Under the pieces are notes generated by a model. It had not been told where the DNA came from and made no database searches. It worked only from the letters and a program-made list of their open reading frames with translations. 64,000 bases of DNA from Hypericum androsaemum (lineage: Eukaryota > Streptophyta > Magnoliopsida > Malpighiales > Hypericaceae): NCBI GenBank assembly GCA_963995505.1, contig OZ023183.1:18534671-18598670 (forward strand), written 5' to 3'. The position numbers and the translations under genes were made by a program. Shown piece after piece: positions 58,496 to 64,000 of this stretch (position 1 is its first letter; the number at the start of each line of letters is the position of its first letter).

Positions 58496-61308
58496 ATGAT
58501 GGAGGATGTTAAGATTCTCGAGGTAACAACTCCTTCAGATCCCTCCCCGCCCTTCAAGGAGTCTCATGCTGAAGCCTCGACTGGCATCGGTACCAATGAA
58601 GAAGTAAGATCTGATGGCCAGCCGGAGTTGACTGCCGATTCTGGGAATTCCGGCCATGATCAATTTGTTCGCACAGATGATTTGATGGAATCAGATGGTC
58701 AAGTCACAGGACGCGAATCCCATGTCCAAAGTGGCACTGCAATCTCCTCAAATGGCCAACACCTTGAAGAGAAGGTGGCAGCCTCGGAAAGATCCTCTGA
58801 TGTGAAGCACCAACAAGGAAATATCAAACCTGTGCAAATTTCCTCTGATGTGCCAAAATCTGAGGATGCTGGTTCTTCTAGCAGCCCTCGGGTCATCATT
58901 GATGATATTATTCCAACTGCTACCTCCCATTTGGAAAGCGTGCAAGCCAATGAACTTAACCTGCCCAATGTAAAGGTCAGAGGAGTGCGTCAAGACGCTT
59001 TTGGTTCCCCGCGATACAAGGTTTCTAGTCCTGCTCTCAGGACACCTAGATCTGCAAGCTCACCTAGATCAACAGGCTCTCCAAGAAGTGCTAGGCATTT
59101 TGATGCAAACAAAATTCTCATTGACACTGCTGCGCCTTTTGAATCTGTCAAGGAAGCTGTTTCCAAGTTTGGAGGAATTGTTGATTGGAAGGCCCATAGG
59201 GTCCAAACCGTTGAGGTGCGATCACTTATCCTTGTTACTGGTACCTTCATCTTCTTGCATATTTTGCTTCTTATTCAAGCTTATCTTATCTCTGTTACTG
59301 ATGACGTAGAACAAGAATTGGACGTATCATATTAATGCTCTTATAATCAAGAAAACTCGATAGCTTTTAGAGTACTTACATTCACCGGTAAGGTCTTTCT
59401 TTGTGATTGAGTTCTTAAAAGATTTGGCTCTTTCAGAGAAGGAAGCTCGTAGAACAAGAATTGGACAAGGTGCAGGACGAGATACCTACGTATAGGAAGC
59501 AGGCTCAGACCGCTGAAGAGGAAAAAAAGCGTGTTATGCAGGAGTTGGACAGCACTAAGAGACTCATCGAGGAGCTGAAGCTCAATCTGGAGAAGGCACA
59601 AACGGAGGAGCAGCAGGCAAAACAGGATTCTGAACTGGCCAAACTTCGAGTGGAAGAAATGGAACAGGGCATTGCTGATGATGTAAGTGTTGCAGCCAAG
59701 GCACAGCTTGAGGTTGCTAAAGCTAGGCATTCTGCTGCCGTTACGGAACTCAAATCTGTCACTGATGAGTTGGAAGCACTACGAAAGGAATACGCTTCCT
59801 TAGTCACAGAGAGAGAGGAGGCTTTGAAGAAAGCAGAAGCGGCTGTTTCTGCATCCAAAGAAGTCGAGAAGACGGTGGAAGAACTCACCATCGAGCTAAT
59901 TGCTACCAAAGAATCCTTAGAGTCTGCTCATGCTTCGCATCTGGAGGCAGAGGAACAAAGAATTGGCGCAGCCATGGCCAGAGAGCAAGATTCTCTTAAC
60001 TGGGAGAAGGAACTTAAGCAGGCAGAAGATGAGCTAAATAAACTTAACCAACAAATTCTTTCAGCCAAGGACCTCAAGTTAAAGTTAGATACAGCTTCAG
60101 CTCTGCTGGTCGATCTTAAGGCTGAACTGGCCGCTTATATGGAATTTAAGTCAAAGGCGGAGGAAACTGATGGGGATCAAGGTAAGATAGTCGAGATAAC
60201 AGAACTAGAGAGGAAAAGCCATGCCGATATACGAGCTGCAGTTGCTTCAGCAAAGAAGGAGCTTGAAGAAGTTAAGGTCAATATCGAGAAAGCAACTGCT
60301 GAAGTTAATATCTTGAAGGTAGCTGCCACATCCTTGCAATCAGAACTTGAGAAGGAAAAGGCTTCCCTGGCTGCACTTAGACAGAGGGAAGGAATGGCAT
60401 CGATAGCCGTTTCTTCTCTCGAAGGTGATATTGAGAAGACTAGGTCAGAAATAGCTCTGGTCCAAATGAAGGAAAAAGAAGCCAGAGAGAAAATGGTAGA
60501 AATGCCCAAGCAATTGCAGCAGGCTGCACTAGCCGCGGATGAGGCTAAATTGCTGGCTGAATCGGCTCGTGAAGAGCTGAGAAAGGCAAAAGAAGAAGCT
60601 GAACAAGCGAAGGCCGGAGCAAGTACAATACAAAGCAGATTACTTGCCGCTCGCAAGGAGATAGAGGCTGCCAAGGCTTCGGAAAGGTTGGCTTTAGCAG
60701 CTATCAGAGCATTGCAAGAGAGTGAAAGCAGCATCAATGATGTGGACTCACCCACTGGTGTTACACTGTCTCTGGAGGAGTACTATGAACTCAGCAAGCG
60801 TGCCCACGAAGCCGAAGAGCAGGCCAACTCGAGGGTGGCAGCTGCCCTTTCTCAAATCGAGACAGCTAAAGAGTCCGAGTCAAGTACTATGCAGAAGTTG
60901 GAAGAATTAAGCCGAGAAATGTCCGACAGGAAAGAAGCGTTGAAACTTGCAATGGACAAGGCTGAGAAAGCCAAGGAAGGGAAGTTGGGAGTAGAACAGG
61001 AGTTGAGAACGTGGCGGGCCGAACACGAGCAGCGACGCAATGCCGCCAATTCTATCCAAGGAGGCGCGAACACCACGAACAGCCCAAGGCCAAGCTTCGA
61101 GGGGAACAAAGAGCCGAAGAACATAGCCCCAGAAACTCCTGACCCTTACGAACCGAGCCCGAAAGCACACGGACATGGAAACAATGGCAACACCGGGTAC
61201 ACACCGTCGGAAACAAAGGCGCCGAAGAAGAAGAAGAAGAAGTCGTTCTTCCCGCGGTTCTTCATGTTCCTCGCGAGGAAGAAGTCAAGCTCATCCAAGG
61301 GGGTATAA
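58496..61308 (+). CDS. WEB1-family coiled-coil protein (DUF827), chloroplast photorelocation
   Basis: Two coding exons, 58496-59215 and 59437-61308, give 863 residues (Arabidopsis WEB1 has 807). The first 200 residues are Ser/Thr-rich and disordered. The DUF827 region opens with [19 protein letters not shown] and [12 protein letters not shown] at the exon border and continues as an almost unbroken coiled coil rich in Glu, Lys and Ala for about 500 residues. The tail is Pro/Asn-rich and ends in a basic, aromatic [20 protein letters not shown], typical of WEB1. WEB1 acts with PMI2 in the cytosol to maintain the speed of blue-light-driven chloroplast movement via chloroplast actin. The relatives WEL1-3 share the architecture, so I give no single symbol. 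ATG 58496 and ATG 58499 are adjacent; either may start. Long antisense frames are codon-bias shadows. Confidence 0.9.
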
Positions 61309-61769
61309 ATTCTTCTCTTCTCTTACAGGTATGATCTTCGGAGCATTCACTCGATCTCAGGAATGAAATGGGGTGGTTGTTGATAAAAATGTACGATGTG
61401 TTGTTGATTGGCTTACACTGGTATAGTAGAAGAAGAAGAAGAGTGTAAAGGGTGTTATTTGTACGGTACGGTCAAAGGTTTTGGTTCATTTGGTAATAAA
61501 TATCTGTTTCTGTAATGCAAACTTAATGTCTTGGCCGGAAATTGATGATTTGCTGCTGAGATTCTGTGTAGCCAAAGAGCCTTGTGTCATTCCAAGGGGT
61601 TTATGATATGAGGGAAATTTAGTGTTTAATTCTGGTATACAGTGTTAACTTCGTGTAAATGTAAGATTCCGTGTCTCACGGGACTAGTGCGCTTGCTTTT
61701 TGGTTTCCTGAAATTACCACAGATTTTGTTGGTAGAACACGACGTCCAGTACCCATTAATTTTTATTAA

Positions 61770-62410
61770 CCACGTAGTGAAGTACAAGATCGAGTATAAC
61801 GAGGTGAAACGAATCCATTCAAATTATCCAGATATACATCTAAGCAGAAAGGAAAAGGAATATCGGACAAAGCATAATCATAACCTAGAGTCTAAGCATG
61901 TTTAGAGGAGAAATCTGTCACCCGATTCTCTTCTCTAAATGTATGATGTATCTATGTTGTCCACTCACAGCTGATAAGTGCCTTGGCCCGGCTGATAAGG
62001 TTGGCCAGTGGATGCTCCCGCGCTACATCTCGTCCGACACAGAGAAGAGTTAGGGAGGAGTCGACCTCAATAAGTACATGTCGAAAACCACGCTCCCATG
62101 CCAGCTCGAATCCCAAAACAAGAGTCTAAAGCTCAGCTACCAGGGAACTGCAATGTCCGATACCCTTGGCAAAGCCCCAAAGCCAGTGTCCTGCTGCATC
62201 ACGAATAATTCCTCCCGCTCTAGATGGTCCTGGGTTGCCTGCTGAGGCACAATGAGTGTTCAGCTTAACAAACACAGCTGACGGACGAGTCCACGAAACA
62301 AGCACCTCGTTCTGAGGAGAGGTTGGAGTATTCTGGTTAGCCATAGCTCGCGCAAATTCATGTGACCGTAAAAAAATAAGTGGAGGGTGGACTAGATATG
62401 GATCCATCCT
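61770..62410 (-). pseudogene. LINE RNase H fragment with stop codons
   Basis: The minus strand encodes an RVT_3-type RNase H domain: VFVKLNTHCASAGNPGPSRAGGIIRDAAGHWLWGF, then AEL with a stop where Trp or similar is expected, then TLVLGFELAWERGFRHV, VEVDSSL-like VLIEVDSSLTL, and a tail with FREENRVTDF and SPRYT. At least three in-frame stops. It belongs to a different LINE family from the fragments at 3.8, 8.7 and 36.2 kb, judging by the G-x-GG-IIRD signature. It lies just beyond the WEB gene's 3' flank. No target duplication was found. Confidence 0.8.
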
Positions 62411-62872
62411 AAAAGATCACGTCATTTCACCACTTCTAAGGCTACTAGTATGTGGTAACAAAGATTGTCGCCCATGTAGTTATTTTGACCACCTGAAAAA
62501 ATGTTAGAACGTATAGTCCTGAATTATGTATAGAAATCACAATAGGTTGCACCTTAAAATTTTGAATTATATATAAAAATTTTAACAAATGATATAAAAA
62601 ATAAATAAATTTTCACCTGAGCCTTTGTTCGTTTGGGTGCATCATAATTCCATAACTAAGGGAATGTTTTATTAATTTATTGGATCATAGAAATTAGTTA
62701 CGGCAAGGATTTTCGACTCTATTATTTTGCAAAAAGAGATTAAATCAAACGATCTGTCAAGACATTATGATAAATCATAGAGATCTCTGGCCAAAAGTTT
62801 GATTCAAAGTCAAAAGATTTTCATTAGAATAAATTATATTTATATATATACATGCGTATCTGTTTGCATTCA

Positions 62873-62955
62873 CCGACCTTAGCTCAGTTGGTAGAGCGGA
62901 GGACTGTAGTATTAGCTGTTATCCTTAGGTCGCTGGTTCGAATCCGGCAGGTCGG
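62873..62955 (+). tRNA. tRNA-Tyr (GTA) with 11-nt intron
   Basis: CCGACCT pairs with AGGTCGG as the acceptor stem. The D arm is TAGCTCAGTTGGTAGAGC with a good A box, and GGTTCGAATCC is the B box. The anticodon loop CTGTAG...A holds GTA at 62906-62908. An intron of 11 nt (62910-62920) interrupts after the base 3' to the anticodon, as in all plant tRNA-Tyr genes. An AT-rich TATATATATA upstream and a run of eight T at 62959-62966 fit a functional RNA polymerase III gene. Confidence 0.97.
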
Positions 62956-62958
62956 AAT

Positions 62959-62966
62959 TTTTTTTC
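62959..62966 (+). terminator. RNA polymerase III terminator of tRNA-Tyr
   Basis: A run of eight T directly after the mature tRNA end. Confidence 0.85.
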
Positions 62967-62993
62967 CTTTTTCCCAATTTTTCAGAAAGACGT

Positions 62994-63034
62994 TGGACTG
63001 TAGTAGTAACGCTGTTATCCTTAGGTCGCTGGTT
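62994..63034 (+). pseudogene. Partial second tRNA-Tyr copy
   Basis: TTGGACTGTAG, a 13-nt intron-like insert, then ATCCTTAGGTCGCTGG and TTC repeat the anticodon arm, intron position and variable/T-arm start of the tRNA-Tyr gene 90 bp upstream. The acceptor and D arms and the end of the T arm are missing. The insert differs (AGTAACGCTGTT against ATTAGCTGTT), so this is not a simple recent slip. Confidence 0.85.
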
Positions 63035-63039
63035 CTTGA

Positions 63040-63870
63040 TTTGTACTAAACAATATTAAATTTCCACCCAAAAAAACAATATTAAATAACTCGAATTAGA
63101 TATTCGAGCATCCACTCAAGGTTAATCGCTAATCGTAAGATCGCACGATTTTACGAGTCGCCATGTTTTACCGTGCTGGATCGCATGCAAGATCTTAATG
63201 TTGAACGGAAGATCTGCAATTAAGATCGTAAGAATTTTTTCAGCTAATTCCCTCCATGTTCCTGCGAGAGATTCAGTGAATATTTATGGTTTTTTAAAAC
63301 ATATTTGGTATTTCTTAGAATTTTTTTGATTATTTTAAAGATATGTGGTATTTTCTTAATAGTTTAAATTAGTGTAACCCTAATCCTAATAGTGTGCAAT
63401 AAATATAAGGTCTTTGTCGTATTCCAAAGGAAAAATAAGATCGAGAGAGGGATCATCGTAAGTCGGTCTCCGTCTTTGGTTCTCATGATTTGTAATCTAA
63501 GTGAATATTTTAATGAACTTCGTTGCATGATTTAATAAAGTAGTGTTTTTGTAGTTCACTGCTTACTAAGATTACGATCATATTTGTTCATGTTAAGTTT
63601 ATTTTTCTTAATTATTTCTATAATTTTGTCTATTTAGTGGGATCCTGATTTTGAAAACGGATGATCCACTAAATACAATTACAAATTGATCTAAGTTCAG
63701 CAAATTCAGATTTTACATCAAGAAAAGAAATCAAGTTGGAACCAACAAAAGAATCCGTCGGAGATATTGCAAGTACTTGCTCCAAATTGTCTTAGCCAAA
63801 TACAGACATGATCGTACTAAATCCTGAAACTCAAGTCAAGTAGACCTCAGTAAAAAACATTTGAAACAAC
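63040..63870. other. AT-rich intergenic DNA
   Basis: No exon-like frame. Around 63125-63230 GATCGTAAGA-type motifs occur in both orientations and could form a weak hairpin or be part of a small decayed element. The last part is the 3' flank of the LHC gene on the minus strand. Confidence 0.45.
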
Positions 63871-63872
63871 TA

Positions 63873-64000
63873 TTATGAGCTGGAGATGGTCTGGATGATG
63901 GTCTTGTGCCATGGATTGGAGAGGTGCTCCAAAAGGTTCTCAATTGGACCCACGTGAGTCACACCCGCTTGCACAGCTATCCCCAACATGGCCACCATAG
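63873..64000 (-). CDS. LHCA5: Chlorophyll a/b-binding protein, last exon (probably Lhca5; 5' part outside window)
   Basis: The minus strand reads [18 protein letters not shown], then [20 protein letters not shown] and two Ser before TAA. This is the C-terminal end of a light-harvesting complex protein: the third membrane helix (A-M-LGI-VQA) followed by the amphipathic G-P-NL--HL--P-H segment. The His in HLSNPWH and the Gln in VQA are in the places of family chlorophyll ligands. Among types, the [10 protein letters not shown] and [10 protein letters not shown] wording fits Lhca5 best in my memory, a minor photosystem I antenna protein needed for the NDH-PSI supercomplex; other Lhca members remain possible. 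The neighbouring WEB-family gene is consistent, since in Arabidopsis LHCA5 and a WEB1-like gene lie close together. Only 42 codons are inside the window. Confidence 0.8.
   Translation of the reverse strand, partial: MVAMLGIAVQAGVTHVGPIENLLEHLSNPWHKTIIQTISSS

Noticed and set aside
59347..61176. Long antisense frames over the WEB gene
   Set aside because: Mirror of the Glu/Lys/Ala-rich coiled-coil codons; Ser/Phe/Leu-rich nonsense without family resemblance.

Overview
The window is nuclear DNA of a flowering plant, most likely a eudicot. Its genes have short GT-AG introns in AT-rich DNA, and they include plant-only families (BKI1, WEB1-type, LHC) and decayed plant retrotransposons. I cannot name the species.

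Layout. 0-1 kb: 5' part of a minus-strand gene for a small membrane-anchored protein. 1.4-5.5 kb: repeat-rich DNA with a gene-fragment element, a 5'-truncated LINE and a long-inverted-repeat element. 5.7-8.2 kb: a seven-exon DUF829/TMEM53-like gene. 8.7-9.7 kb: a LINE relic. 10-11.3 kb: a farnesol-dehydrogenase-like SDR gene. 15.3-17.9 kb: a nine-exon PP2C gene. 19-20.9 kb: a second element of the gene-fragment family with a CATGCC minisatellite. 24.6-25.5 kb: intronless BKI1. 26.6-47.6 kb: a retroelement cluster without host genes. 48.9-53.4 kb: a ten-exon phosphatidate phosphatase (PAH). 58.5-61.3 kb: a WEB1-family coiled-coil gene. 61.8-62.4 kb: a LINE relic. 62.9-63.0 kb: an intron-containing tRNA-Tyr gene with a partial second copy. 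Right edge: last exon of an LHC protein, probably Lhca5, minus strand.

The retroelement cluster can be read as layers. A LINE ORF1 (RRM plus DUF4283-like) was hit by an 863-bp hAT element (8-bp target duplication) and by a 5.85-kb Ty1/copia element (5-bp target duplication). Next to it sits a young-looking 5'-truncated LINE with a 15-bp target duplication. Further right, a 5.2-kb non-autonomous LTR element with near-identical 1302-bp LTRs lies inside the terminal repeat of a much older copia relic. 

The host genes do not form one pathway. PAH (lipid), BKI1 (brassinosteroid signalling), WEB1-type (chloroplast photorelocation), LHC (photosystem I antenna), PP2C and the farnesol-type dehydrogenase look like a conserved neighbourhood rather than a functional cluster. 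From memory, the Arabidopsis counterparts of several fall into three regions (chromosomes 1, 4 and 5), which suggests this window keeps an ancestral order that was split after genome duplication.
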